A stretch of 64,000 bases of DNA from Reyranella sp. (GCF_017305915.1 NZ_JAFKJN010000015.1:1-64000), one strand, 5' to 3'. Shown: positions 45,798 through 54,660, counted from the stretch's first letter. Notes: a model not told the origin generated them from the sequence alone. Translations and numbers: made by a program.

Positions 45798-46778
45798 ATG
45801 CTCATCCGTCCGAAACGGCGCGATGTCCTGCGTCTCGGCGCGGCCGCGGCCCTGCTGCCGGCACCGGCAATCGCCCAGGCCTGGCCCAACAAGCCGATCA
45901 AGATCGTCTGCACCTATCCGCCGGGCGGCCTGACCGACATCTTCTCCCGTGCCTACGGGGAGTTCGTCGCGCAGAAGCTCGGCCAGTCGGTGGTGGTCGA
46001 GAACAAGACGGGCGCGGCCGGCGCGATCGGCGCCGAGCTGGTGAAGAACGCGGCCCCTGACGGCTACACGCTGATGTTCACCAACTCGACCACGATGGTC
46101 CAGAACAAGGTGCTGTTCAAAAAGCTGCCCTACGATCCGGACAAGGACTTCTCGCTGGTCGCTTGGTTCAACACCGGCCACCTGCCGACCGCGGTCAACA
46201 AGGACATCCCGGCCAAGGACATCAAGGAGTTCGCCGCCTGGTCCAGGGACCGCAAGGTCTCGGCCGCGACCTACGGCGCCGGATCGTTCGCGCATGTCGT
46301 TGCCGAGACGCTCAACAAGAGCCACGGCTTCAAGCTCGAGCCCGTCCACTATCGCGGCGAAGGTGCGATGTGGCAGGACGTGGCGGCGGGCAACGTGCAG
46401 ACCGCGACCGGCAGCTACGCCTCGCAACTGCCGTTCCTGCAGCAGGGCTCGGTCAAGGTGATCGCGGTGCCGACGCTCGAGCGCATGAAGAAGCTGCCCG
46501 ACGTGCCGACCTTCTACGAGCAGGGCTTCACCGACAAGGCGTTCCAGGTGCGCGGCTGGGTCGGTTGCGCGGCGCCGGCCGGTACGCCGGAAGAGATCGT
46601 GAAGAAGCTCAGCGACCTCATGGTCGAGGGCGGCAAGACCGAGCGGGTGCTCAAGATCAACGACCAGTTCGGTATCGACGAAGGCGCGCGCGACCGCGCC
46701 TATTTCAAGAAGGTCCTCGATGAAGAAGGACCGGTGGTGCTCGAGGTCATCAAGGGCCTGAACATCGAACCGACATGA
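45798..46778 (+). CDS. Bug/TctC-family periplasmic binding protein
   Basis: A 326-residue tripartite tricarboxylate transporter receptor protein. The signal peptide (RRDVLRLGAAAALLPAPAIA) has a twin-arginine flavour. The mature start AWPNKPIKIVCTYPPGGLTDIFSRAYGE, then VVVENKTGAAGAIGAELVKNAAPDGYTLMF, is diagnostic. It should bind a carboxylic acid in the periplasm, but no TctA/TctB membrane genes are next to it. It is a tandem paralog of the following gene. Confidence 0.92.
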   Translation: MLIRPKRRDVLRLGAAAALLPAPAIAQAWPNKPIKIVCTYPPGGLTDIFSRAYGEFVAQKLGQSVVVENKTGAAGAIGAELVKNAAPDGYTLMFTNSTTMVQNKVLFKKLPYDPDKDFSLVAWFNTGHLPTAVNKDIPAKDIKEFAAWSRDRKVSAATYGAGSFAHVVAETLNKSHGFKLEPVHYRGEGAMWQDVAAGNVQTATGSYASQLPFLQQGSVKVIAVPTLERMKKLPDVPTFYEQGFTDKAFQVRGWVGCAAPAGTPEEIVKKLSDLMVEGGKTERVLKINDQFGIDEGARDRAYFKKVLDEEGPVVLEVIKGLNIEPT

Positions 46779-46811
46779 CCGGGACAAAAGAAACGTAAGG
46801 GAGGAGTTTCA

Positions 46812-47798
46812 ATGATTGTTCGCCCCTCGCGGCGCGACGTGCTGCGCTACGGCGCGGTTGCCGCGGCTGCAACGCTATCCGCGCCGGCCATCGCCCAGGC
46901 GTGGCCGAGCAAACCGATCCGCATCATCTGCGGCTATCCGGTGGGCGGGCTGACCGACATCTTCGCGCGCGCCTACGGCGAGGGCATCTCGCAGCTGACC
47001 GGCCAGCCGGTGGTGGTCGAGAACAAGGCCGGCGCTTCGGGCGCGATCGCGGCCGAGCAGGTCAAGCAGGCGCCGCCGGACGGCTACACGCTGATGTGGA
47101 CGATCTCGACCACGCTGATCATGAACAAGGTGCTGTTCAAGAAGCTGCCCTACGATCCCGACAAGGACTTCGTGCCGATCTCGTGGATGGATGCGGGGCA
47201 CCTGCCGACCATCCTGAGCAAGAACGTGACCGCAGCGAACCTCGCGGCGTTCGCCGACTACGCCCGCAACAACAAGGTTTCGCTCGGCACCTACGGCGCC
47301 GGCTCCTACAGCCACTGCGCGGTGGCGGCGCTCAACCGCCATTTCGGGCTGAACATGGAGGCGGTGCACTACCGCGGCGAGTCGCTGATGTGGCAGGACG
47401 TGGCCTCGGGCGCGGTGCAGGGCGGCAGCGGCAGCTATGCCGCGGCGGCGAGCGTGCTGCAGACCGGCGCCGGCAAGCCGGTCGCCGTGCCGACCAAGGT
47501 GCGCATGAAGAAGCTCGCCGACGTGCCGACGTTCCTCGAGCAGGGCGTCTCCGATGTCGCCTTCCAGGTGCGCGGCTGCATCGCCCTGGTCGGTCCGGCG
47601 GCGATGCCGAAGGAGATCGTGAACAAGCTCTCCGACATGATGGTTCAGCTCGGCAAGTCCGAGCGCATCGCCAAAATCCTCGACATCTTCGGCATCGACA
47701 TGGCTGCGCAGGACCAGGTCTATTTCCAGAAATACCTCGCCGAGGAAGGGCCGATCTGGATCGAGCTGGTGAAGGGGCTCAACCTCGAGCCGCAATAA
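46812..47798 (+). CDS. Bug/TctC-family periplasmic binding protein, tandem paralog
   Basis: A 328-residue paralog of the preceding protein (same SRRDVLRYG... signal, AWPSKPIRIICGYPVGGLTDIFARAYGEG, VKQAPPDGYTLMWTIS and VRMKKLADVPTFLEQG). The 33-bp gap suggests co-transcription. Ligand loops differ in the middle region (YRGESLMWQDVASGAVQGGSGSYAAA), so the ligand may differ as well. Confidence 0.92.
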   Translation: MIVRPSRRDVLRYGAVAAAATLSAPAIAQAWPSKPIRIICGYPVGGLTDIFARAYGEGISQLTGQPVVVENKAGASGAIAAEQVKQAPPDGYTLMWTISTTLIMNKVLFKKLPYDPDKDFVPISWMDAGHLPTILSKNVTAANLAAFADYARNNKVSLGTYGAGSYSHCAVAALNRHFGLNMEAVHYRGESLMWQDVASGAVQGGSGSYAAAASVLQTGAGKPVAVPTKVRMKKLADVPTFLEQGVSDVAFQVRGCIALVGPAAMPKEIVNKLSDMMVQLGKSERIAKILDIFGIDMAAQDQVYFQKYLAEEGPIWIELVKGLNLEPQ

Positions 47799-47989
47799 GC
47801 CGCTGGGCCTCCGCCGGCCAATCAAGCTGCACACGACATGCGTGTAATTTAATCGGGCCGATGCAGCCAGATGGTGCACCGGCGATAATTCCACGCGGTT
47901 CTTTTCACGCGATATGTCGAGATGCTACAGCAACTCCCAGTGGCAAACCTTCCGATCCCGCGAAACAGGATTCTGGGGACCGCGGCTCG

Positions 47990-48688
47990 ATGGCATTGGA
48001 CGTCTACGTCGGCTCACTGACACGGTACTACGCAGGGGATTGGCAGAGCATCGCAGACGGCATCGCGTCGCGCGGCAGGGGAACGCGCAGCCCGGCGGGT
48101 GCGGGCGATCCGAGGACGGATCGCGAGCGCATCCGCAACGCAGTGCTCGCCTGGCGCGAGGGCCTGGGCCGCGCCCTGCAGCCGCATCTTGCCGGGCCCA
48201 TCGACTGGCCCGAGGCGGACGAGGCGCCGTGGTTCACCGGCCGGCCGGGCTGGGACGGCTTCGGCTCGCTGGTGCTGTGGGCGGCCTATGCCGAGCAGCC
48301 GGCGCTGCGCCGGCCCGGCACCCTGCCGGAGGAATGGGACGACGATCCGGCGCTGGTGCGCAGCAATGCCGAGGGCTTCCGCTCGCGCTACTCCCATCTC
48401 GTACGCAATGTCGAATTGTGGCTGCCGCTCGCCTTCGACTTCACCTTCGAGGGCGAGGATGTCGACGGCCGCCGCATCATCGTCGGCTCGGCGGCGACGC
48501 TCGCCCGCCAGCTCGACGAGCTCAACGCCGCGACCTGGAAGCTCGATGCCGGCGAGCTGGTGGCACTGACCCGCCGCCGCCCGCCCGGCACCTCGCTCGA
48601 GGTCTGCGCCCGCCACGCGCTCGCCGTGATGAGCGGCCTTGCGAAGCAGGCGGTCGACCATCGGCTGCCGATGAAGCTGGACTATTAG
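47990..48688 (+). CDS. protein of unknown function
   Basis: A 232-residue soluble protein starting MALDVYVGSLTRYYAGDWQS. No signal peptide, membrane segment or known motif was recognised. The composition is mixed alpha, with acidic and Trp-containing segments (WPEADEAPWFTGRPGWDGFGSLVLWAAYAE). A small unknown protein (DUF4406-like) follows after 19 bp in the same direction. It might be a conserved hypothetical of soil bacteria, but I cannot place it. Confidence 0.6.
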   Translation: MALDVYVGSLTRYYAGDWQSIADGIASRGRGTRSPAGAGDPRTDRERIRNAVLAWREGLGRALQPHLAGPIDWPEADEAPWFTGRPGWDGFGSLVLWAAYAEQPALRRPGTLPEEWDDDPALVRSNAEGFRSRYSHLVRNVELWLPLAFDFTFEGEDVDGRRIIVGSAATLARQLDELNAATWKLDAGELVALTRRRPPGTSLEVCARHALAVMSGLAKQAVDHRLPMKLDY

Positions 48689-48707
48689 TGCGATACGAGG
48701 GGCAAAG

Positions 48708-49049
48708 ATGTGGATCATGATTGCCGGGCCGTACCGGGCTGGTGGTGCGAGCCTCGAGCAGCAGACCGCCAATCTGCGCGTTCTGAACGAGGCCGCGGTG
48801 GCATTGCATCGCGCCGGCCATGTGCCGGTGATCGGCGTCAACATGGCCCTGCCGATGATCGAGGCTGCTGGCAACACGGCGGCTGCCTACGAGGAACTGA
48901 TGGCGCCGGTGTCGTTGGCGCTGGTCGAGCGATGCGATACCTGCCTGCGGATCGGCGGCCCCTCGCGCGGTGCCGATGACGAGGTGGACCTGTTCGAGGC
49001 GGCAGGCAAGCCGGTCTATCGGGCGCTTTCCGAAGTACCGCCGCCGTGA
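48708..49049 (+). CDS. DUF4406-like small protein
   Basis: A 113-residue protein. MIAGPYRAGG, an HRAGHVPVIGVN segment and RIGGPSRGADDEVDLFEAAGKPVYRAL match the general pattern of DUF4406/nucleoside 2-deoxyribosyltransferase-like proteins, with a Gly-rich nucleotide-binding start and a later ADDE acidic motif. Enzymatic function is not established. It follows the unknown gene at 47990 in the same direction. Confidence 0.6.
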   Translation: MWIMIAGPYRAGGASLEQQTANLRVLNEAAVALHRAGHVPVIGVNMALPMIEAAGNTAAAYEELMAPVSLALVERCDTCLRIGGPSRGADDEVDLFEAAGKPVYRALSEVPPP

Positions 49050-49064
49050 TTCCCAAAACGACAT

Positions 49065-49091
49065 CGCCCGCGACGGCGACCATCGCGGGCG
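49065..49091. terminator. probable bidirectional hairpin terminator
   Basis: CGCCCGCGA, 9-nt loop, TCGCGGGCG: a perfect 9-bp stem between the convergent ends of the DUF4406-like gene and the DUF2852 gene. A TTTT run follows it on the minus strand only (CCCAAAACG on the plus). Confidence 0.55.
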
Positions 49092-49114
49092 GTGCTTCGT
49101 AGAGAGCGAGGTGC

Positions 49115-49579
49115 TTACGCGGCCGGCGGGGGCGGGGGCTCGCTGGGTGACGGCGGGGCCGGCGGGCGGTTGCGGCGTTCGTTCATGAACTGGTCGAACT
49201 CGGCGCGGTCCTTGGCCGAGCGCAGCCGGTCGAGGTAGTCGCGGAACTCGCGCTGCTCCTCGTCGAGCTTGCGCAGCGTCTCCTCGCGATATTCGTCGAA
49301 GGCGACGTTACCCGACGAATTGCGGGCGCCGCGCATGCGGCGCTTCCACGCCCTCCATTCCTCGCGCCGGGCGCGCCATTCCTCGCGCACGGCCTCGCGC
49401 TCCTCGGGATTGTACCAGCGGCCGTAGCGGCCATGCCTTCCGCAGAACATGCGTCCACTCCATATCATGTAGACAAGCAGAGCCAGCCCGACCGGCCAGA
49501 ACACGATGAAGCCGATCACCACCAAAGCGATCAGTGCCGGCTTCGGCAGGTCGTCCAATCTGTCCATCACCGCGTGCAT
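49115..49579 (-). CDS. DUF2852-family membrane protein
   Basis: A 154-residue protein. The N-terminal segment (ALIALVVIGFIVFWPVGLALLVYMIWSGR) is one membrane helix; the remainder is a highly charged, probably coiled-coil region (EEREAVREEWRARREEWRAWKRRM) and ends in a Pro-rich tail. It is typical of the alphaproteobacterial DUF2852 family, whose role is unknown. The dyad upstream (49614-49632) matches the one at the TetR gene start, so it is a likely target of that repressor. Confidence 0.8.
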   Translation of the reverse strand: MHAVMDRLDDLPKPALIALVVIGFIVFWPVGLALLVYMIWSGRMFCGRHGRYGRWYNPEEREAVREEWRARREEWRAWKRRMRGARNSSGNVAFDEYREETLRKLDEEQREFRDYLDRLRSAKDRAEFDQFMNERRNRPPAPPSPSEPPPPPAA

Positions 49580-49613
49580 GAGGCCTCTCCTTAGGCGGTC
49601 GTTAACGATGTTA

Positions 49614-49632
49614 ATGTTAACGACATTTACAT
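49614..49632. promoter_or_regulatory. probable TetR operator before the DUF2852 gene
   Basis: ATGTTAA, CGACA, TTTACAT: an imperfect dyad of 7-bp half-sites, 35 bp upstream of the DUF2852 start. The same arrangement overlaps the tetR start codon at 50309-50327 with identical half-sites. Extra GTTAACG words flank it (49601-49607), giving a denser operator. Confidence 0.65.
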
Positions 49633-49677
49633 TGGCTATTCGGCCTCAGGGAGTCAAGGGCGGCCCCTGCTTTTTCG

Positions 49678-50310
49678 TTACTTTTGGGGAAAACCCAGGC
49701 CCTGCAGGTAGATGAGCATCTCCGATTCGAGCAGCTCCTCGGCCGACATCGGCAGGGCGCGGCGGCCGGAATCGCCACGGCCGAACAGCGAGGCGATGCC
49801 GTGCGCCATCGACCAGACATGCAGGCTCATCATCATCGCCGGCGGTCGTCTGCCGGCCGGCAGCAGCGCCACCAGCCCATCGGCCGCGGTGCGCAGCACC
49901 GCGAAGGCCTTGTCGCCCGCCGCGCGCAAATCCGCGTTGAGATCGGGCGGCAGGCCCGATTCGAACATCGCCGCGTAGTAGGCGGGCTCGGCGCGGGCGA
50001 AGGCGAGATAGGCGCGGCCGACATTGTGGAACGCGGTGATCGGGTCGGGCTTGCCGCCGTTCCAGCCGGTCGACAGCATCGCCTCGAAGCGGCCGAAGCC
50101 CTCGCGCGCGACGTCGGCCAGCAGCGCCTCGCGATCGCGGAAGTGGCGATAGGGCGCCGCCGGCGACACGCCGGCCGAGCGCGCGGCATCGGCGAAGGTG
50201 AAGCCCGCCGGGCCCTTCTCCTTGATCAGCTCCCGGGCGGCCTGGATCAGCGCCTCGCGCAGATTGCCGTGATGGTACGCACCCTCGCGGGCGCGCCGTT
50301 TCCAACTCAT
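49678..50310 (-). CDS. TetR-family transcriptional regulator
   Basis: A 210-residue TetR regulator. The N-terminal helix-turn-helix is YHHGNLREALIQAARELIKEKGPAGFTFADAARSAGVSPAAPYRHFRDREALLADVA. The ligand domain follows (FHNVGRAYLAFARAEPAYYAAMF). ATG 50310 is chosen; longer frames run through the operator. A dyad with half-sites ATGTTAA and TTTACAT overlaps its start codon, and the same dyad precedes the downstream DUF2852 gene, which argues for autorepression and control of its neighbour. Confidence 0.88.
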   Translation of the reverse strand: MSWKRRAREGAYHHGNLREALIQAARELIKEKGPAGFTFADAARSAGVSPAAPYRHFRDREALLADVAREGFGRFEAMLSTGWNGGKPDPITAFHNVGRAYLAFARAEPAYYAAMFESGLPPDLNADLRAAGDKAFAVLRTAADGLVALLPAGRRPPAMMMSLHVWSMAHGIASLFGRGDSGRRALPMSAEELLESEMLIYLQGLGFPQK

Positions 50311-50327
50311 GTTAAGGGAGTTTACAT
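50309..50327. promoter_or_regulatory. probable TetR operator at the tetR start
   Basis: ATGTTAA, GGGAG, TTTACAT. It includes two bases of the ATG start codon complement. Same half-sites and same 5-bp centre as the site before the DUF2852 gene. Confidence 0.65.
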
Positions 50328-50411
50328 TAAAGCGGCGGGCGGCAATAGCGAGCGTCACCACGGCGTGGGGCATGACGTGATGCGTTGCGTCGCGCCGAGC
50401 CTTGTGGCCCG

Positions 50412-50855
50412 ATGCGGCCCATGCCGCTTGCCTTCGACCTTCGCCCTGCCGCCCGGTCCGACATCGACTTCTGTTGGCCGATCTACCGCGATTCCATGAA
50501 GCCTCTGACCGAAGCCTTCGGCCCCTGGAACGAGGCGGCGCAGCGCAAGCTCGTCGAGCAGGCGGTCGGCGATTCCGGCACGTCGATCCTGTGCCAGCAG
50601 GGCGCCGACGCAGGCTGGCTGCAGGTCGAGGAGACGCGCCACGCGGTGCAGCTCAAGCAGCTCTTCGTGCTGGCGGCGGTGCGCAACCGCGGCCTCGGCA
50701 CCAGCTTCCTCACCTGGATGAAGGAGCGCGCCGAGCGCAAGCGCAAGGACCTCACCCTCGAGGTGCTGAGCAACAACCCGGCGCGCCGGCTCTACGAGCG
50801 GCTGGACTTCAAGGTGGTGACGACAGCGAGCGACAAGATCACCATGCGCTATTGA
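50412..50855 (+). CDS. GNAT family acetyltransferase
   Basis: About 147 residues. LRPAARSDIDFCWPIYRDSMKPL at the N-terminus, VLAAVRNRGLGTSFLTWMKERA as motif A and VLSNNPARRLYERLDFKVVTTASDKITMRY as the C-terminal motif B are typical GNAT features. The start could be 50412 or 50421 (or 50385). The substrate is unknown. It overlaps the next, degraded GNAT-like gene by one base (TGATG). Confidence 0.8.
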   Translation: MRPMPLAFDLRPAARSDIDFCWPIYRDSMKPLTEAFGPWNEAAQRKLVEQAVGDSGTSILCQQGADAGWLQVEETRHAVQLKQLFVLAAVRNRGLGTSFLTWMKERAERKRKDLTLEVLSNNPARRLYERLDFKVVTTASDKITMRY

Positions 50856-51105
50856 TGGACGCCTTCCCTGAGCTTTCGACAGCCCGCCTGCGGCTGCGCG
50901 AATTGGCCGAGGATGACCAGAGGTGACACGCTCCACCAACGTCGTCGTCGCGCGCTCGGCCGCCTTCGTCGGCGCCATCCGATTCAATTCCTTCACCAAG
51001 TATTCGCGCTTCCAGCTCGAGGGCGTGCAGCGGCAGAAGGGCTATTTCCACGACGTCTTCCACGACACGCGGCTGTTCGGACGCCTGGCCTCCGATCCGT
51101 TGTAG
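50855..51105 (+). pseudogene. degraded RimJ/RimL-type GNAT gene
   Basis: An open frame MDAFPELSTARLRLRELAEDDQR, a typical N-terminus of a RimJ-type acetyltransferase, stops after 23 codons at 50926. A second frame from 50923 encodes what looks like the C-terminal end of the same family (FTKYSRFQLEGVQRQKGYFHDVFHDTRLFGRL). The central motif A region is missing, so the remnant probably comes from an internal deletion with a frameshift. It might be translated in two useless pieces. Confidence 0.6.
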
Positions 51106-51115
51106 TGTCGCGCCC

Positions 51116-52120
51116 ATGGAACCGACGCTCTCCGACCGCCTGCTCGGCCATCTGCGCGAGCGGCTGGGGACGGGGGTCGACTTCGCCGAGGCGCCGAAGC
51201 CGCTGAGCGGCGGCTTCGACACGACCATCCTGGCGTTCCGGCTGAGCGGCGCGCCGGCCGCGTGGGAGAGGCCGCTGATCCTGCGGGTCATGACGCGCAG
51301 CGATCAGGGGCCGCGCGTGCTGCGCGAGGCCGCCGTCCATGCGGCGCTGGTGCAGGCGGATTTTCCCGCGCCGCGCGTGCTGCTGCACGAGACCGACCTG
51401 GCGCCGCTCGGCCTGCCGTTCCTGGTCATGGAGCGTCTGCCCGGCGAGACGATGTGGTCGGCCCTGGCCAAGGCCGGCCCGCTGGCGTTCCTGGCGATGC
51501 CGCGCCAGCTCGCCGAGCTCCATGTCCGTCTCCATCGGGTGAGCGGCGAAGCCGTGCGGGAGAGCGCGCGGGCGCTGGGCGTCGATCCGGCGGTGATGGG
51601 CGTGCAGGCCGACGTGGAGCGCCTGCACCGTCGCATCGTGCGCGACGGGCTCGCGGCGCTGCGGCCCGCCGCCGACTGGCTGGTCGGCCATTTCCCGGCG
51701 CCGGTGCAGGCGGAGGTGATCTGCCATGCCGATTTTCATCCGCTCAACATCATGATGGACGGCCACCGGCTGTCGGGGGTGATCGATTGGGCCAACGTCG
51801 TCATCGGCGAGCCGGCCTATGACGTGGCGGCCCTGCGCACGATCGCATTCTACGTCGATCTCGGCATCCCCGTCTGGGCGCGCGGCGCGACGAACCTGGC
51901 GCGGCGCCTGATGATGCGCCGCTACATGAGCCTCTACCGCGCGGCGGCACCACTTGCGACGCGCAACCTGCCGTACTACGAGGCGATCCGCATCCTGTCG
52001 GCGCTGATCTTCGCGGCCGGAGAGCGGCCGCCGGCCGGCAATCCCTGGAATGCGCCGCACACGGTGAAGCGGCTGGTGCGGGAGTTCGAACGGATCAGCG
52101 GTCTCAGCGTGCGCCTCTAG
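51116..52120 (+). CDS. aminoglycoside-phosphotransferase-like kinase
   Basis: A 334-residue APH/choline-kinase-fold protein. The nucleotide loop region is LSGGFDTTILAFRL, and the catalytic loop HADFHPLNIMM with GVIDWANVVIGEPAYDVA (DxD-type metal site) is intact. It may phosphorylate a small molecule or be part of acyl-CoA dehydrogenase-linked catabolism as in many soil-bacterial homologues. Its stop is 1 bp from the convergent MATE gene. Confidence 0.85.
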   Translation: MEPTLSDRLLGHLRERLGTGVDFAEAPKPLSGGFDTTILAFRLSGAPAAWERPLILRVMTRSDQGPRVLREAAVHAALVQADFPAPRVLLHETDLAPLGLPFLVMERLPGETMWSALAKAGPLAFLAMPRQLAELHVRLHRVSGEAVRESARALGVDPAVMGVQADVERLHRRIVRDGLAALRPAADWLVGHFPAPVQAEVICHADFHPLNIMMDGHRLSGVIDWANVVIGEPAYDVAALRTIAFYVDLGIPVWARGATNLARRLMMRRYMSLYRAAAPLATRNLPYYEAIRILSALIFAAGERPPAGNPWNAPHTVKRLVREFERISGLSVRL

Positions 52121-52121
52121 T

Positions 52122-53543
52122 CTAACGCCGCTGCTCGCCGGTCAGGATCTCGTCGCTGACCTTGGTGGTCAGCACCTCCTCCTCGTCGAGCAGGCGCTTC
52201 TTCTTCCAGTCGCCCTGGACGTAGACGCAGAGCGTGATCAGCGCGATCGTGACGTTGGTGATCGGGAAGGCCCACCAGATACCGTGCACGTCGAGCGCGG
52301 TGTGCTTGGACAGCACATAGGCGATCGGGAACTGCAGCACCCATTGCGACACCAGGGTCAGCACCATGGTCACCACCATGTTGCCCGAGGCGCGCAGCAC
52401 GCCAGTGAGCGCGAACTGCAGGCCGAGGAAGCCCCAGGCCGGCGCGCCGATGCGCAGGAATTCCGCACCGGCCTCGATCACCGCCGCGTCGTTCGGCACG
52501 AAGAAGGCGACGATGGTGCGCGGGAACAGGAAGACCAGCAGGCCGAAGGCCGCCAGGCCCACGAAGCCGATCAGCCCGCCCAGCCGGCCGATCGCCGCCG
52601 CGCGCTCGATGTTGCCGGCGCCGATGTTCTGGCCGACCAGGGTCGAGATCGCCATCGACAGTCCCATCGCCGGGATCATGACGACCTGCAGCACGTTGGA
52701 GCTGACGCCGTAGGCGGCGAGCGCCAGGGTGCCGAAGCTGGTGATCAGGAAGCTCATCACCATCAGCGCGCCGGCGCGCGCCGACATCTCGATCGAGGCC
52801 GGGAAGCCCAGGAAGAAGGCGCGCTTCACATAGGTGAGGTCGGGGATGAAGTCGCGGCGCTGGACATGGATGCCGTGCAGGCCGAGGTGCAGCACCGCCA
52901 TGCCGATGCCGGCGGCGATCGCCTGCGAGACGAAGGTGGTCATCGCCGCGCCCATCACGCCGAAACCCGGCACCGGCCCCCAGCCGAAGATGAGCAGCGG
53001 ATCGAGCACGAAGTTCAGGAACACCGTGCCGAGCGCGATATAGACCGGCAGGTTCGGCCGGCCGATGCCGCGCATGATCGACTGGAAGACGAAATAGGTG
53101 AAGGTGAAGATCGTCCCGGCGAACGACACGCGCATGAAGGCGAGCGCGCCGGGATAGACGTCGGGCGCCACGCCCATCAGCCGCAGCAGCGCCGGCGCGC
53201 CGAAGAAGCCGATGGCCCCCAGCACGATGGAGGCGAGCGCCACCATCAGCAGGGTCTGGCCGGCGACATGGCCGACCATGCGCGGGTTGCGCGCGCCGAC
53301 ATACTGGGCGATCAGGGTCGAGCCCGCCATCGACAGGCCGCCGCCGATCGCGAAGGTCAGGAACATCGCCGGGAAACTCACCGACACCGCGGCGACCGCC
53401 GCGCCGCCCAGCCGCCCGACCCAGAAGGCGTCGATCAGCTGATAGGCCGACTGCAGCGCGTTCGCCGCAACGATCGGGACCGCGAGCGCGAGCAGCGAAC
53501 GCAGGATCGGCCCCTCGAAGAGCTTGTTTTTGGGGAGTGCCAC
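52122..53543 (-). CDS. MATE-family multidrug efflux protein
   Basis: A 473-residue membrane protein with about 12 hydrophobic segments in two similar halves (LLALAVPIVAANALQSAYQLIDAFWVGRLGG and the matching AFFLGFPASIEMSARAGALMVMSFLITSFG). These MATE features predict Na+ or H+-driven drug export. The C-terminal tail is charged (KKKRLLDEEEVLTT). It overlaps nothing but faces the LLM oxidoreductase across a 29-bp gap. Confidence 0.9.
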   Translation of the reverse strand: MALPKNKLFEGPILRSLLALAVPIVAANALQSAYQLIDAFWVGRLGGAAVAAVSVSFPAMFLTFAIGGGLSMAGSTLIAQYVGARNPRMVGHVAGQTLLMVALASIVLGAIGFFGAPALLRLMGVAPDVYPGALAFMRVSFAGTIFTFTYFVFQSIMRGIGRPNLPVYIALGTVFLNFVLDPLLIFGWGPVPGFGVMGAAMTTFVSQAIAAGIGMAVLHLGLHGIHVQRRDFIPDLTYVKRAFFLGFPASIEMSARAGALMVMSFLITSFGTLALAAYGVSSNVLQVVMIPAMGLSMAISTLVGQNIGAGNIERAAAIGRLGGLIGFVGLAAFGLLVFLFPRTIVAFFVPNDAAVIEAGAEFLRIGAPAWGFLGLQFALTGVLRASGNMVVTMVLTLVSQWVLQFPIAYVLSKHTALDVHGIWWAFPITNVTIALITLCVYVQGDWKKKRLLDEEEVLTTKVSDEILTGEQRR

Positions 53544-53572
53544 GCCGACGATATGGGCCGGGAGGACTCTGC

Positions 53573-54640
53573 ATGCAACTTTGGACCACGCAGGTCGCGT
53601 CTGCGCGTGGTGCGCAACGGATGGCGCAGGAGGTCGAGGCGGCCGGCTGGGATGGCCTGCTGGTGGTCGATTCGCAGAACCTGTCGGGCGATCCCTATGT
53701 CGCGCTGGCGCTCGCGGCGGTCGCCACGAAAAGAATCGGCCTCGGCACGGGCGTCACCAACTCGGTGACGCGCCACGCCGCCGCGACGGCGACCGCGATC
53801 ACCTCGGTCAACCGCGTCTCGGGCGGCCGCGCCGTGCTCGGCATCGGCCGCGGCGATTCAGCGTTGGCCCATCTCGGCCGCGCGCCGGCGCGGCTCAGGC
53901 AATTCGAGCGCTACCTCAAGCAGCTCCAGGCCTATCTGCGCGGCGAGTCAGTGCCGTTCGAGGAGATCGACATTCCCGTCGACTTCGCGCCGCCGATGTC
54001 GGAGCTGCACCTGCACGACGCGCCGCCCGCCAGCCGCATCGCCTGGATCGCGGAGGGGGCCAAGGTGCCGATGGAAGTGGCGGCGAGTGGCCCCAAGGTG
54101 ATCGCGATGTCGGCGCTGCATGCCGAGCGCGTGATGTTCACATTGGGCGCCGACGTCGAGCGCCTGCAATGGGGCATCGAGCTGGCGAAGAAGATCCGCC
54201 GCGACGCCGGCCTCGATCCCGACGCGATCGCCTTCGGTGCCTACATCAACATGGGTTGTCACAGCGACGTCGAGAAGGCGCGCGGCCTGGTGCGCGGCGG
54301 CCTCACGACCTTCGCGCGCTTCTCGGTGATGCACGGCAAGGCCAACGGCCCGGTCTCGGCCAGGGACCGCGAGCAGCTCGCGACGCTGGTCAGCAACTAC
54401 GACATGAAGCAGCACACCCGAGCCGATTCGCGTCAGGCCGGCACGCTGAGCGACGACTTCGTCGACCGCTTCGCCGTGGTCGGCCCGCCCAATCGCTGCA
54501 TCGCCCGCCTGCGCGAGCTCGGCGCACTCGGCCTCGACAAGGTCGCGATCAGCGGCGGCACCCGCGGCGCGTCGGCCGAGGACGCCGCCGTCGGCCGCGA
54601 CCTGGTGACAAGGCACGTGCTGCCGGCGATGGCGGGATGA
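53573..54640 (+). CDS. LLM-class (F420/FMN) flavin oxidoreductase
   Basis: A 355-residue luciferase-like monooxygenase. MQLWTTQVASARGAQRMAQEVEAAGWDGLLVVDSQNLSGDPYVALALAAVATKRIGLGTGVTNSVTRHAAATATAITSVNRVSGGRAVLGIGRGDSA is very typical of the group. ATG 53573 follows GGGAGGAC. Both FMN and F420 cofactors are possible for the group; the genome context does not tell. It is divergent from the MATE gene. Confidence 0.88.
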   Translation: MQLWTTQVASARGAQRMAQEVEAAGWDGLLVVDSQNLSGDPYVALALAAVATKRIGLGTGVTNSVTRHAAATATAITSVNRVSGGRAVLGIGRGDSALAHLGRAPARLRQFERYLKQLQAYLRGESVPFEEIDIPVDFAPPMSELHLHDAPPASRIAWIAEGAKVPMEVAASGPKVIAMSALHAERVMFTLGADVERLQWGIELAKKIRRDAGLDPDAIAFGAYINMGCHSDVEKARGLVRGGLTTFARFSVMHGKANGPVSARDREQLATLVSNYDMKQHTRADSRQAGTLSDDFVDRFAVVGPPNRCIARLRELGALGLDKVAISGGTRGASAEDAAVGRDLVTRHVLPAMAG

Positions 54641-54660
54641 ACGCTGGAGGCTCGTCTTCC

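Noticed and set aside
44040..46787. A 915-codon minus-strand open frame
   Set aside because: Antisense to the CoA-transferase and a Bug gene, and it also shadows the small exported protein in another frame.
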